NCBI RefSeq assembly: GCF_039538365.1
Contig: NZ_BAABCA010000006.1
Location: 186,001-250,000 of the forward strand
Source of the DNA: Postechiella marina
GTDB taxonomy: Bacteria; Bacteroidota; Bacteroidia; Flavobacteriales; Flavobacteriaceae
DNA: 64,000 bases
Direction of reading: 5' to 3'
The position numbers were made by a program, and so were the translations under genes. Every line of letters begins with the position of its first letter. Position 1 is the first letter of the stretch. Positions 35,792-44,495 of the stretch are shown in pieces. The notes beneath the pieces are model-generated. The model did not search any database, was not told the origin of the DNA, and worked only from the letters and a program-made list of their open reading frames with translations.

Positions 35792-37146
35792 TACCCTATC
35801 TCTTTAAGCATTACATCTAAACCTTTTCTAATAATATCTTGATGCGGTTGTTTAGACACACAAATAAATTCTGTTAAAGCAAAATCTTCAGGTGCAACTT
35901 CGTACATTCCTAAAGCTTCCATTTCGTCTAAATCTTTATACATACAAGCTTTTAATATTTGCATTGGAAAGATATCCAACGGAAATACTTCTTCATAATT
36001 ACCAGTAGTAACAAAGGCACGATGCTCTCCGTTTGTATTTGTATTTAAGTCGTATTCTTTCTTCGGGTTTAACCAAGAAAATGTTAAAGCTCTAGATGTA
36101 GATACTTTATTAAACACAGGCTTATTCCATCCAAAAAGTTCATAATCGTCACCTTCTGGAATAATAGAAATTACGTTACTGTAATAATCTAAATAACCGT
36201 CTGGCTTAATTTGCTTTCCACTTAATACATTTCCAGAGATAATTCTAGCATTTGCATCTTTAGCAACACCTTTATCGTAAATCATAGTTGCAACTTCTGC
36301 ACCTAATTTAGTTACAAAGTATCTGGGTTTTTCGACAGAAGACCCTACTAGTGCTACAATACGCTCTGCATTAAACTTTCCTGTTAATAAAAGTTCTCCA
36401 ATAATAACTAAGTCTTGAGCATTTACTGTCCAAACGACCTCACCTTTATTTACTGGATCGACTTTATTAATTAGTGTACCCACATTACCTGACGGATGCG
36501 GACCAGAAACAGTATGCAGAGTAACACCAGATAATCCTGCTAGTGGCGAATTAGAGGATTTACCTACCGATACATGCACTGCACCCTCTGTAAGTTTACC
36601 CAACGCTGTAACCGCAGCTTGTAACTCTGCCTCTTTACCTGCAAGGGTAAAATCTAAATCGGCAGCAAGCGGTGCTGATGCATACCCTGAAATAAAAATC
36701 GCTTTTGGCGATTTCTCCGGATTTGCAATAACATCGTATGGACGTTGCTTTACGAATGGCCAACAACCAGCATTTAACAAATGTGCTTTAACAGCTTCTG
36801 GCTTTGCAGAATCTAAATTAAAAGCGCCATGCTCAATGTAAGTTTGTTGCTTATCTGCTTGAATTTTTACAGATAATATTTTACGTTTTTCACCACGAGC
36901 AATCTCTATAATTTCACCAGAAACTGGAGAAACAAATTTTACATTTTCGTTAGACTTATCGTAAAAAACAGGCTCGCCCGCTTTTACCTTTGTTCCAACT
37001 TTAGATATTAATTTAGGGATAACGCTGTGGAAATCTTCAGGTCTTAAAGCATAAAAGTTGCTAATAATAGCTTGTTCCGATGTTTTATCGGCTGCACCTT
37101 TAAGTTTAATGTCTAGACCTTTTTTAATGCGAATGTCGTTTGACAT
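35791..37146 (-). CDS. nqrA: Na+-translocating NADH:quinone reductase subunit A
   Basis: A 451-aa cytoplasmic subunit and the first gene of nqrABCDEF. Signatures include KGLDIKLKGAAD, FYDKSNENVKFVSPVSGEI, SGPHPSGNVGTLI and the C-terminal FICVSKQPHQDIIRKGL. NqrA has been linked to ubiquinone-site formation; in this organism menaquinone is the expected acceptor. A TATTTTTG promoter element lies 38 bp upstream. Confidence 0.96.
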   Translation of the reverse strand: MSNDIRIKKGLDIKLKGAADKTSEQAIISNFYALRPEDFHSVIPKLISKVGTKVKAGEPVFYDKSNENVKFVSPVSGEIIEIARGEKRKILSVKIQADKQQTYIEHGAFNLDSAKPEAVKAHLLNAGCWPFVKQRPYDVIANPEKSPKAIFISGYASAPLAADLDFTLAGKEAELQAAVTALGKLTEGAVHVSVGKSSNSPLAGLSGVTLHTVSGPHPSGNVGTLINKVDPVNKGEVVWTVNAQDLVIIGELLLTGKFNAERIVALVGSSVEKPRYFVTKLGAEVATMIYDKGVAKDANARIISGNVLSGKQIKPDGYLDYYSNVISIIPEGDDYELFGWNKPVFNKVSTSRALTFSWLNPKKEYDLNTNTNGEHRAFVTTGNYEEVFPLDIFPMQILKACMYKDLDEMEALGMYEVAPEDFALTEFICVSKQPHQDIIRKGLDVMLKEIG

Positions 37147-37183
37147 ATTTTTTTTATTGAAATTAGTTGTCTAAAAATCGGGG

Positions 37184-37191
37184 CAAAAATA
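37184..37191 (-). promoter_or_regulatory. Promoter -7 element of the nqr operon
   Basis: On the minus strand TATTTTTG matches TAnnTTTG, 37 bp before the nqrA ATG. A TTG lies 24 bp further upstream, slightly longer than the usual spacing. Confidence 0.5.
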
Positions 37192-37371
37192 CAAATTAAT
37201 ACCTAAATGTGCATTCAATTAAAAAGGCTCTTTACTTATTTATATTTATTCTAAATAATAAAACCCTCCCTATTTAATCTAACAGCACATTTATATCTCT
37301 TAATAGTTTACTTCTAGGCTTACATTTTAGGCATAAAATTTGTTTATATTTACAAAAAAACACCCCGTAAA

Positions 37372-38622
37372 ATGCCATTTAAATTAATAAAATATCTCTT
37401 ACTTTTATCCATTAGCAATTCACTTTTGGCCCAAGTACAAGAAGTTGCTCCTCCTGATTACATAAAAACTATTGGCTTTAAAAGTAACACTCCAGAAAGT
37501 CAACTACCCGTTTTAAAACTAGGCGAATATTTGGTCTTAGAATTTGATGCCTTAAATGGTGAAGAAGAAGATTACTATTATAAAATAGAGCATTATAATT
37601 ACGATTGGACACCGTCTGCTTTGATGAAATCTGAATTTTTAGATGGTTTCGATAATCAGCGTATTCGTAATTACGAAAACTCTTTTAACACCTACCAAAT
37701 ATATTCGCATTATAGACTTAGCATCCCTAATCAATTTACAAAAGCTCTTAAAGTTTCTGGTAATTACATGATAAGTATTTACAATAGCGATGATGAACTA
37801 GCATTTTCAAGAAAATTTATGATTTACGAAAACAAAACTGCTGTTGGTGTTAGCATAAAACGCTCTCGAAGTATTGCACATATAAACACAAAACAACGTG
37901 TAGACATTAATATTGTGCCTAATGGCATCCAATTTAACAACCCAAAACAAACTGTAAAAGTTTTAATTGTACAAAACAACAATTTAAACACAGCTATAAA
38001 AAACTTAAAACCGCTTTACACAATTGGCAACGAATTAATTTACAAATACGATTCCGAAACAAGTTTTTGGGGAGGTAACGAATATTTATTTTTCGAAAAC
38101 AAAGATGTACGAGCAGCAAACACTGGCGTTCGCACTACAGATTTACAAGACATTTACTACAATTACCTTTTTACAAATTATAGAAGAGCAGAAAAACCAT
38201 ATACATACAACCCTGATATTAACGGTAATTACCTTATTACACATGTAGATGCAGATAACCCTAGTATTGAGTCTGATTATGTTTGGGTATTTTTCTCTTT
38301 ATTACCCGAAGAAATTTTCGAAGGTAAAGACATACATGTTTATGGTAACTTTAATAACTACGAGATAAACGAAAGCACCAAGCTAACTTTCGATCCAGAA
38401 AACAACATATACTCCTGTCCCATTTTATTAAAGCAAGGCTTTTACAACTACAAATACGTAATTGTAAACAAAGATAATAGCATTGACGAAGGCACAATTA
38501 GTGGTAATTTTTATCAAACCGAAAACAATTACAAAGTGTTAGTATACTATACAGATTTGGGAGCGCGATACGATAAAATAATAGGCTTAGGCGAAGGGAG
38601 TTCTATAAATATCAGCAATTAA
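37372..38622 (+). CDS. Type IX secretion system plug protein (DUF5103)
   Basis: A 416-aa exported protein with signal peptide MPFKLIKYLLLLSISNSLLA. The DUF5103 fold begins at ~res 25 (PDYIKTIGFKSNTPESQLPVLKLGE, YYYKIEHYNYDW) and ends in a C-terminal beta domain (HVYGNFNNYEINESTKL, GFYNYKYVIV). Homologues plug the SprA translocon of the type IX secretion system at the periplasmic or outer-membrane face. This agrees with the T9SS-tagged protein at 18444-20987. It is a single gene, divergent from nqrA. Confidence 0.88.
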   Translation: MPFKLIKYLLLLSISNSLLAQVQEVAPPDYIKTIGFKSNTPESQLPVLKLGEYLVLEFDALNGEEEDYYYKIEHYNYDWTPSALMKSEFLDGFDNQRIRNYENSFNTYQIYSHYRLSIPNQFTKALKVSGNYMISIYNSDDELAFSRKFMIYENKTAVGVSIKRSRSIAHINTKQRVDINIVPNGIQFNNPKQTVKVLIVQNNNLNTAIKNLKPLYTIGNELIYKYDSETSFWGGNEYLFFENKDVRAANTGVRTTDLQDIYYNYLFTNYRRAEKPYTYNPDINGNYLITHVDADNPSIESDYVWVFFSLLPEEIFEGKDIHVYGNFNNYEINESTKLTFDPENNIYSCPILLKQGFYNYKYVIVNKDNSIDEGTISGNFYQTENNYKVLVYYTDLGARYDKIIGLGEGSSINISN

Positions 38623-38690
38623 AACAACATAATTTCGTTAAAAATAAAATTAAACACGTTAAAAACTAAGCAATACCGCTATATAATTAG

Positions 38691-38698
38691 TATTTTTG
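38691..38698 (+). promoter_or_regulatory. Promoter -7 element of apaG
   Basis: TATTTTTG (TAnnTTTG) ends 33 bp before the ATG at 38732. It contains the TTG that could be mistaken for an upstream start codon, which supports the ATG as the true start. Confidence 0.55.
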
Positions 38699-38731
38699 CA
38701 AGGTAAAAGACACTGTATATCAACAGTTAAC

Positions 38732-39118
38732 ATGGTACAACAAATAACACAAGGCATAAAAATATCGGTAGAAACTCATTTCGAAGGCTCTTTTTATAAA
38801 AATTATAAAATTCAATTTGCTTTTGGCTATACCGTAACCATAGAGAACCAAAGTAAAGACTCTGTGCAGCTTAACGCACGCCATTGGGAAATTATGGACG
38901 CTTTAAACAATGTAGAAATTGTAGATGGAGACGGTGTTATTGGGCTTAAGCCTGTATTAAAACCTGGCGAATCGCATACATATACTTCTGGTTGTTTGCT
39001 AACCTCTCCTTTTGGAGCCATGACAGGCTATTATAGCATGGTAAACTTTAGCACAACACAAAAATTTAATGTAGACATTCCTACTTTTAAATTAAGTGCA
39101 CCTTTTGCTATAAATTAA
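38732..39118 (+). CDS. apaG: ApaG family protein
   Basis: A 128-aa protein from the ATG at 38732; a TTG in frame at 38696 lies inside the promoter. It has the single beta-sandwich ApaG domain: FAFGYTVTIENQSKDSVQLNARHW, VDGDGVIGLKPVLKPGESHTYTSG and MTGYYSMV. ApaG has been associated with Co2+/Mg2+ homeostasis in enterobacteria; the molecular role is unclear. It is monocistronic, followed by a 381-bp gap. Confidence 0.93.
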   Translation: MVQQITQGIKISVETHFEGSFYKNYKIQFAFGYTVTIENQSKDSVQLNARHWEIMDALNNVEIVDGDGVIGLKPVLKPGESHTYTSGCLLTSPFGAMTGYYSMVNFSTTQKFNVDIPTFKLSAPFAIN

Positions 39119-39499
39119 TCCTCTAACATTATTAAAAACGGTATTGTAATTAATAAACGGTTAAATATACAAAACACGTAATTTTACATATTTTAAACCT
39201 TTTACAACATGTAAAATTAAAGCATAGACCCACCTAAGTTATAACTTTACATATACATAAAAAGTATAGCAATACGCTTTAATAATATTAAAGTATTTAA
39301 TTTTATTAAACTTAATTCTTTTAGTATTGTTTAGCTGTAATAACGATAAAGGTGTTGTAGTTACCACAATACCAAAAACAAATTATACCTTGCAGATTTT
39401 TAAACTAAATCAATCTTAGAAACTGAGTTATTAAATATAAGACAGTAAAAAAATAACCTACTCAATTATATCAAAAAAATTGGCTCGTACTAAAATACA
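39119..39499. other. 381-bp intergenic gap containing a degraded lipoprotein frame
   Basis: Apart from the relic at 39270-39419 the gap is AT-rich and shows no RNA gene, no repeat array and no clear terminator for either convergent neighbour. Confidence 0.45.
39270..39419 (+). pseudogene. Relic of a small lipoprotein gene
   Basis: A 49-codon open frame bounded by an upstream TAG and ending at TAG 39417-39419 encodes a typical lipoprotein signal (LILLNLILLVLFSCNN) followed by DKGVVVTTIPKTNYTLQIF. There is no ATG, GTG or TTG ahead of the hydrophobic segment, so it looks like the remnant of a gene that lost its start and most of its body. Confidence 0.4.
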
Positions 39500-40492
39500 T
39501 TAAACTTTCTTTTCAAACTTAAAAACAGTTGCTCCCTGTTTTACTTGAAAAAATTTGCAATTAGAATAATGCACGAATTGATAGCCTAAATTGTAATTAA
39601 AACGACTATCCTTACATTTAAAAAAAGCATCAATATCTATATTTCCATAAGGAGAAATACGCCTAAACCGGTATACATTATTATGTTCTGTTCTGTGCAG
39701 CTCAAACCAAGCACCAGCAGCAATACCAGATAACCATTGGGCATTGTCATGTAAGCCTTCAACATTACGCGGATGCAATGTACCAACAAGATTAACTTTA
39801 TGATCTTTTAAACGATCTAGAAAACAACGCAAATTTTCACTTTTCTGAGACCCTTCAAATCTCGTAACATCTCCTAAGGCACTAACATTAAAAGGATAAT
39901 TTTCAGTATCAGCTAACAAAACATTACCTACCGTACTCGGTGTAAACCATTTAGAGTTTCTCAAACGCTTTTTCATATCAGTATCTGTAACCGATGCAAT
40001 TAAGGCATCTGTAACAAAACGCGCACAATTGCAAGCGTTTTTAATAAAAGCAGCATATCTAATAAAATGCTTGTTTTGCATTTTAGTAATATGCGTTCTT
40101 GCTTTATTATAATCTACCGCATTACAAACCGATGCTACTAATTTACCGTCGCCATGTGTTAATTTAGGGTGTGTTGCCAAAAACTCTAAAATGGCATGTA
40201 AATTTGTAATAACATCGTCTTTAATCTTAGCTTTTAAAGGAAAGTGTAATTCGTTATCTGTATCTCTACCTCTAACCCTACCATTAGGCTCAGAAGTTAT
40301 ATAACGACCAAAATCATGATATTCTAAAACACCCGTCTCTTTATTAATAAGTACTAAAGCAGCGTGTCCAGCCCTTAAATAATTCTTTTTACCTACCCCA
40401 AGAAATTTTAAAAATGGGGAAAACCATTCTTTGGACACCATTACTATAGTATCTGGATATGCCAGTGTTAAAATAATGCCCGTACTACTCAT
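39500..40492 (-). CDS. DUF6695-like protein, possible papain-fold hydrolase
   Basis: A 330-aa soluble protein. The first third has a His motif in RAGHAALVLINKETGVLEYHDFG and an Arg/Asp-rich loop (RVRGRDTDNE). The middle has ACNCARFVTDALIAS. A His near the N terminus and a Cys at the head of a helix, in this order, recall permuted NlpC/P60-like hydrolases. The DUF6695 name is from memory. It overlaps the upstream NRDE gene by 8 bp, so the two are coupled and may act together. Confidence 0.6.
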   Translation of the reverse strand: MSSTGIILTLAYPDTIVMVSKEWFSPFLKFLGVGKKNYLRAGHAALVLINKETGVLEYHDFGRYITSEPNGRVRGRDTDNELHFPLKAKIKDDVITNLHAILEFLATHPKLTHGDGKLVASVCNAVDYNKARTHITKMQNKHFIRYAAFIKNACNCARFVTDALIASVTDTDMKKRLRNSKWFTPSTVGNVLLADTENYPFNVSALGDVTRFEGSQKSENLRCFLDRLKDHKVNLVGTLHPRNVEGLHDNAQWLSGIAAGAWFELHRTEHNNVYRFRRISPYGNIDIDAFFKCKDSRFNYNLGYQFVHYSNCKFFQVKQGATVFKFEKKV

Positions 40493-41210
40493 TTACAACA
40501 TGTGGCTGTTTAAATTCGGTTTGGGTTACAGTGTTATTATTTAAGCTTTCAAAACGCATATTTACAACATGGTTAACTTTAGTAATTTGTGTTATACTTG
40601 TCGTTTTTACAAATCCACGATCCATAATCACACCATAGTCTTTATGTATTTTTCCTGCTGTTTTATGAAAATTTAATATAGCACTGGCCTCTAATTCGTT
40701 TTCTGTTTTAAAAGCATTAAACCAAGATAAACGCTCACTTGCCATGGTTTTAGAATATAATGTAGAAGACGACCATATTTTAGGTACGTTTGGTAGCTGA
40801 GTTACATGTCTTTCTTGCCCATCCCAAACCAACTCAAAAAATAGTAAAGAGGTATTCCAGTCTGCTATTACCATAGTAAAAGGTTCTATGCCTTCTAAAT
40901 TATAAGTAGATAAAGCATCGAAAATATTTTTAGCAACCATAAAATGTTTAACAACCACACCTCTACTTAATCGGTAATTTAATGCTCTATTATGAATTGT
41001 GAATCCGCCATTAAGCAAACAAACCACTCGATTTTTTTCGCTAACCCCAACCCATGTCCCTCCAGAAAGTTCATCTTTAGGAAAAAGCACATCGACACCA
41101 TCAACCTTATAAAAATCTGGGGTTAACGACAGCCTATCGGGAGCCTCGTCCCTATTAGAAGTTAAAATAAAGTCATTTTTTCCTTTCGGAATAATTGTTA
41201 CTGTACACAT
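40485..41210 (-). CDS. NRDE (TANGO2-type) family protein
   Basis: Starting at 41210 gives 241 aa beginning MCTVTIIPKG. The alternative ATG two codons upstream would bury the Cys2 that is conserved directly after Met in this Ntn-hydrolase-like family. The namesake motif is in FILTSNRDEAPDR, followed by GGTWVGVSEKNRVVCLLNGG. The family is widespread, with a proposed link to heme or lipid handling in eukaryotes; its bacterial substrate is unknown. It is translationally coupled to the DUF6695-like gene. Confidence 0.85.
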   Translation of the reverse strand: MCTVTIIPKGKNDFILTSNRDEAPDRLSLTPDFYKVDGVDVLFPKDELSGGTWVGVSEKNRVVCLLNGGFTIHNRALNYRLSRGVVVKHFMVAKNIFDALSTYNLEGIEPFTMVIADWNTSLLFFELVWDGQERHVTQLPNVPKIWSSSTLYSKTMASERLSWFNAFKTENELEASAILNFHKTAGKIHKDYGVIMDRGFVKTTSITQITKVNHVVNMRFESLNNNTVTQTEFKQPHVVNE

Positions 41211-41286
41211 AAACAAATTTGTCTAAAAACAAAGTAGCAACTTACAAAAAAATTAATAAATTTTAACACCCTTTTAGAAGTACAAA

Positions 41287-41319
41287 TTGATATAACCCGT
41301 TAAAATATTCGTAATTTTG
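41287..41319 (+). promoter_or_regulatory. Promoter of pruA (TTG-N22-TAATTTTG)
   Basis: A TTG at 41287-41289 and TAATTTTG at 41312-41319 are spaced 22 bp apart, 42 bp before the pruA ATG. This is a convincing Bacteroidota promoter. Confidence 0.6.
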
Positions 41320-41361
41320 TAAACGAATTACTGAAAAATCAATAACAAAAAATCAAAAAAC

Positions 41362-42990
41362 ATGGGAAAAGGCTTTTTTAATGTACCAATAGCTGTTAAC
41401 GAACCGGTTAAATCTTATGCTCCAGGATCGCCAGAACGCGATGCTGTTTTAGAAACATATAAAAATATGTTTAATAGCAAAGTAGATGTACCGCTTTATA
41501 TTAATGGTAAGCATATTAAAACTGGTAACACAAGAACAATGTCGCCTCCACACGATCATCAACATATAGTAGGAACATATCATTTAGCAGAACAAAATCA
41601 CGTAGAAGACGCTATTGCTACTGCGCTAGAAGCTAGAAAAATATGGAGCCAAATGCCATGGGAACAACGTGCAGGTATCTTTTTAAAAGCAGCTGAACTT
41701 ATTGCTGGTCCGTATAGAGCAAAAATAAACGCAGCAACAATGATTGCACAATCTAAAACCATACACCAAGCAGAAATTGATGCCGCTTGCGAGCTTATAG
41801 ATTTCTTACGTTTTAATGTACAGTTTATGACAGACATTTACATGGAGCAACCAGAAAGTACAAGCGATGCCTGGAACCGTATAGAGTACAGACCGCTAGA
41901 AGGTTTTACTTATGCTGTTACACCATTTAACTTTACTGCTATTGCTGGTAACCTTCCTGCTTGTATGGCATTAATGGGTAATGTTGTAATATGGAAACCA
42001 AGTGATAGCCAAGTATATTCTGCAAAAGTAATTATGGATGTATTTGAAGAGGCTGGAGTTCCTGCAGGTGTTATAAATGTCGTTTTTGGAGATCCAGTAA
42101 TGATTACAAATACGGTAATGGCTAGCCCAGATTTCTCTGGTTTACACTTTACTGGTTCTACATTTATTTTTAAAGAACTTTGGAAACAAATTGGAAACAA
42201 TATACACAACTATAAAACTTACCCAAAAATTGTTGGAGAAACAGGAGGAAAAGATTTTATTGTTGCGCATAAAACAGCCAACCCTAAACAAGTAGCTACT
42301 GCCATTGTTCGTGGTGCTTTCGAATTTCAAGGTCAAAAATGTAGTGCAGCATCAAGAGCTTACATTTCAAAATCTATCTGGGAAGAGGTTAAAACCTTTG
42401 TTATAGAAGATGTAAAATCTTTTAAAATGGGATCTCCAGAAGATATGAATAACTTTATTACAGCAGTAATTCACGAAGGGTCTTTCGATAAATTAGCAAA
42501 ATACATTGATGGTGCTAAAAACGATAGCGATGCTAACATTATTGTTGGTGGAAACTACGATAAAAGCAAAGGCTACTTTATAGAGCCTACTGTTATTGTT
42601 ACAGAAAATCCTAAATACACAACCATGTCTACGGAGCTTTTTGGCCCGGTAATTACTATTTATGTGTACGAAGATGACGCCTATGCAGAAACATTAAAAC
42701 TTGTAGACGAAACAAGTGACTATGCTTTAACAGGAGCTATTTTAGCCAAAGACCGTTATGCAGTAACACAGGCTACCGAAGCTTTACAAAACTGTGCTGG
42801 TAACTTTTACATTAACGATAAACCAACAGGCGCAGTTGTAGGACAACAACCTTTTGGAGGTGCAAGAGCGTCTGGAACTAACGATAAAGCTGGTAGTGCA
42901 CAAAACTTATTACGTTGGGTATCTCCAAGAATGATTAAAGAAACATTTGTTACTCCAATAGATTATAGATATCCGTTTTTAGGAGAATAA
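41362..42990 (+). CDS. pruA: L-glutamate gamma-semialdehyde (1-pyrroline-5-carboxylate) dehydrogenase
   Basis: A 542-aa aldehyde dehydrogenase of the P5CDH type that converts glutamate semialdehyde to glutamate with NAD+ in proline catabolism. The general base is E293 in VGETGGKDF, and the nucleophile is C327 in FQGQKCSAASRAY. The N-terminal VNEPVKSYAPGSPER and the C-terminal PTGAVVGQQPFGGARASGTNDKAG are P5CDH signatures. It is a stand-alone gene with its own promoter and terminator; proline dehydrogenase is not in the window. Confidence 0.96.
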   Translation: MGKGFFNVPIAVNEPVKSYAPGSPERDAVLETYKNMFNSKVDVPLYINGKHIKTGNTRTMSPPHDHQHIVGTYHLAEQNHVEDAIATALEARKIWSQMPWEQRAGIFLKAAELIAGPYRAKINAATMIAQSKTIHQAEIDAACELIDFLRFNVQFMTDIYMEQPESTSDAWNRIEYRPLEGFTYAVTPFNFTAIAGNLPACMALMGNVVIWKPSDSQVYSAKVIMDVFEEAGVPAGVINVVFGDPVMITNTVMASPDFSGLHFTGSTFIFKELWKQIGNNIHNYKTYPKIVGETGGKDFIVAHKTANPKQVATAIVRGAFEFQGQKCSAASRAYISKSIWEEVKTFVIEDVKSFKMGSPEDMNNFITAVIHEGSFDKLAKYIDGAKNDSDANIIVGGNYDKSKGYFIEPTVIVTENPKYTTMSTELFGPVITIYVYEDDAYAETLKLVDETSDYALTGAILAKDRYAVTQATEALQNCAGNFYINDKPTGAVVGQQPFGGARASGTNDKAGSAQNLLRWVSPRMIKETFVTPIDYRYPFLGE

Positions 42991-43013
42991 CAAAAATTCT
43001 ATATGCATTATAT

Positions 43014-43046
43014 AAAAGGCTATCTATTTACTAGATAGCCTTTTTT
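43014..43046 (+). terminator. Terminator of pruA
   Basis: A 13-bp perfect stem (43014-43026 with 43032-43044) has a 5-nt loop and ends in T6, 24 bp after the pruA stop. Confidence 0.88.
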
Positions 43047-43054
43047 GTTTTAAA

Positions 43055-43141
43055 TGTCCCGTCCTAAAATAAGTTGACACAAAATTGACTTATTATGAAA
43101 AATAAAACCTCAAGCACACATTTGTTTGAGGCTTTTTTTTT
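43055..43141. mobile_element. Possible insertion-sequence end relic
   Basis: The sequence starts TGTCCCGTCCTAAAATAAGT and continues with a small inverted repeat (43068-43074 with 43088-43094). A terminator-like hairpin with a long T run follows (43105-43141). The TGTCC...AAATAAGTTGAC pattern resembles terminal repeats of Bacteroidota insertion sequences as I recall them. No transposase frame and no second end are present, so this would be a solo end. Confidence 0.3.
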
Positions 43142-43206
43142 ATACCCTACAATCTTAAATAAAATCACTTTTTTCAAGACTGCAAAAAAGAATTAATAGG
43201 AATTTT

Positions 43207-43236
43207 AAATTGGTACACCAATTTTTATTACCTTAG
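43207..43236 (+). promoter_or_regulatory. 18-bp palindromic operator overlapping the alginate lyase promoter
   Basis: AAATTGGT-AC-ACCAATTT (43207-43224) is a perfect inverted repeat containing a TGGTnnACCA core, as bound by FadR-subfamily GntR regulators. TACCTTAG at 43229-43236 is a 7/8 match to the -7 consensus. A TTG at 43210-43212 inside the palindrome lies where a -33 box is expected (16-bp spacing), so binding would block polymerase. No GntR gene is in the window. Confidence 0.6.
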
Positions 43237-43278
43237 TTAGATTATAAAATCATATTCATTGTAATTAAAAAAAACTAA

Positions 43279-44379
43279 ATGATAAACATAAAAAAACAAC
43301 GCAACTTAATATTCGGCTTAAGTCTTATTTTGCTAAACAGTTGTAAAAAAGACGTAAAATCTTCAAGTATAAACATAATACCAAATGTAAAAGACAGCAT
43401 AAAAACAAAGTACGCCAATGCTATAATTCCGTTTTTTGATGACTGGAAATTAATTTTAGGTGATGGATCTAATGTAGGTATTGCTAATAATTATGAAAAT
43501 AAAGATTTTTTCTATACCACAAACGATGGCAAAGTAGATTGGGTTGTGTTTAAAACACCAAATGGCGGTGATACACACGGAACGTCTAACAACACTAGAA
43601 CCGAATTGGCCCAAATAAAAAAATGGTATCCAAAAACAGCTAACGATAAATTATCTGCAACCTTAAAAGTAATGCAAGTATCTGCTACAGGTGATGCTCG
43701 TGTAGCAGCATCGCATGCAGTTGTGGTTGGGCAAATACATAGCGCAGATAAACATGAAAACGAACCTTTAAAAATTTTCTACAAAAAATATCCTGGTCAC
43801 AGTAAAGGTTCTGTATTTTGGCATTACGAAATTAACACTGCTGGAAACAATAATTCTGGACGTTGGGATTTCTCTACTGCTGTCTGGGGAGACGACTTTT
43901 CGGTAGTTGGTAGTAAAGCCAATACATTCCCAGAAGAACCAAAAGAAGGCATTGCGTTGGGAGAAGAATTTAGTTATTTAATTGAAGTTAAAGATGGTAT
44001 AATGCATTTAACTTTTACAAGTGATGCACACGAAACAAAAACATTTACAAAAAACTTAATACAGTCTGAGTACACAACAAAGGCAGATATACCAGAGCAA
44101 ACACAAAAACTATTTGTACCTATTGGCCAAGATGGGGTTGAACGCGAAACTGCTTATGCTGGCGAAGGTTGCTTTTTTAAACTTGGTGCATATAACCAAA
44201 CTAACGGAAAATCGCCTAAGGTTAATAAAAATTGGTGTTCTGGTGCCGAAACCCATAATGGAGATATTACCAAACAATATGCTGATGGTAATTTTACCGA
44301 AGTTTGGTTTAAAACTGCAAGTATTACCGTTAGCAATGCAGCAGTATCTAACGAAGGCTATTTTACTAAAAATGATTAA
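43279..44379 (+). CDS. Polysaccharide lyase family 7 alginate lyase (lipoprotein)
   Basis: A 366-aa lyase that cleaves alginate by beta-elimination. A lipoprotein signal ends LLNSCKKD, placing it in the envelope and probably on the cell surface. The PL7 jelly-roll motifs carry the expected catalytic residues: R107 in NNTRTELAQ, Q152 and H154 in VVGQIHS, and Y305 in FKLGAYNQ. It is most like AlyA5-type periplasmic or surface lyases. It is monocistronic with its own operator-bearing promoter and terminator. The gene upstream (pruA) and the AraC gene downstream are not obviously part of alginate use. Confidence 0.92.
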   Translation: MINIKKQRNLIFGLSLILLNSCKKDVKSSSINIIPNVKDSIKTKYANAIIPFFDDWKLILGDGSNVGIANNYENKDFFYTTNDGKVDWVVFKTPNGGDTHGTSNNTRTELAQIKKWYPKTANDKLSATLKVMQVSATGDARVAASHAVVVGQIHSADKHENEPLKIFYKKYPGHSKGSVFWHYEINTAGNNNSGRWDFSTAVWGDDFSVVGSKANTFPEEPKEGIALGEEFSYLIEVKDGIMHLTFTSDAHETKTFTKNLIQSEYTTKADIPEQTQKLFVPIGQDGVERETAYAGEGCFFKLGAYNQTNGKSPKVNKNWCSGAETHNGDITKQYADGNFTEVWFKTASITVSNAAVSNEGYFTKND

Positions 44380-44399
44380 AATTTTAGAACGCTTTAAAT

Positions 44400-44452
44400 A
44401 AATTGGATAATTTTACATGGTAATAAAGTGTAGATTATTATCCAATTTTTTA
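44400..44452 (+). terminator. Terminator of the alginate lyase gene
   Basis: A 12-bp perfect stem (44400-44411 with 44437-44448) has a 25-nt loop and is followed by T-rich sequence, 20 bp after the stop codon. Confidence 0.7.
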
Positions 44453-44495
44453 TTTTGATTTTAGTCCATTTTAAATAAAACAAAACGCAATTAAA

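Noticed and set aside
38696..38731. TTG start for apaG
   Set aside because: The TTG is part of a TATTTTTG promoter element; the ATG at 38732 fits ApaG length.
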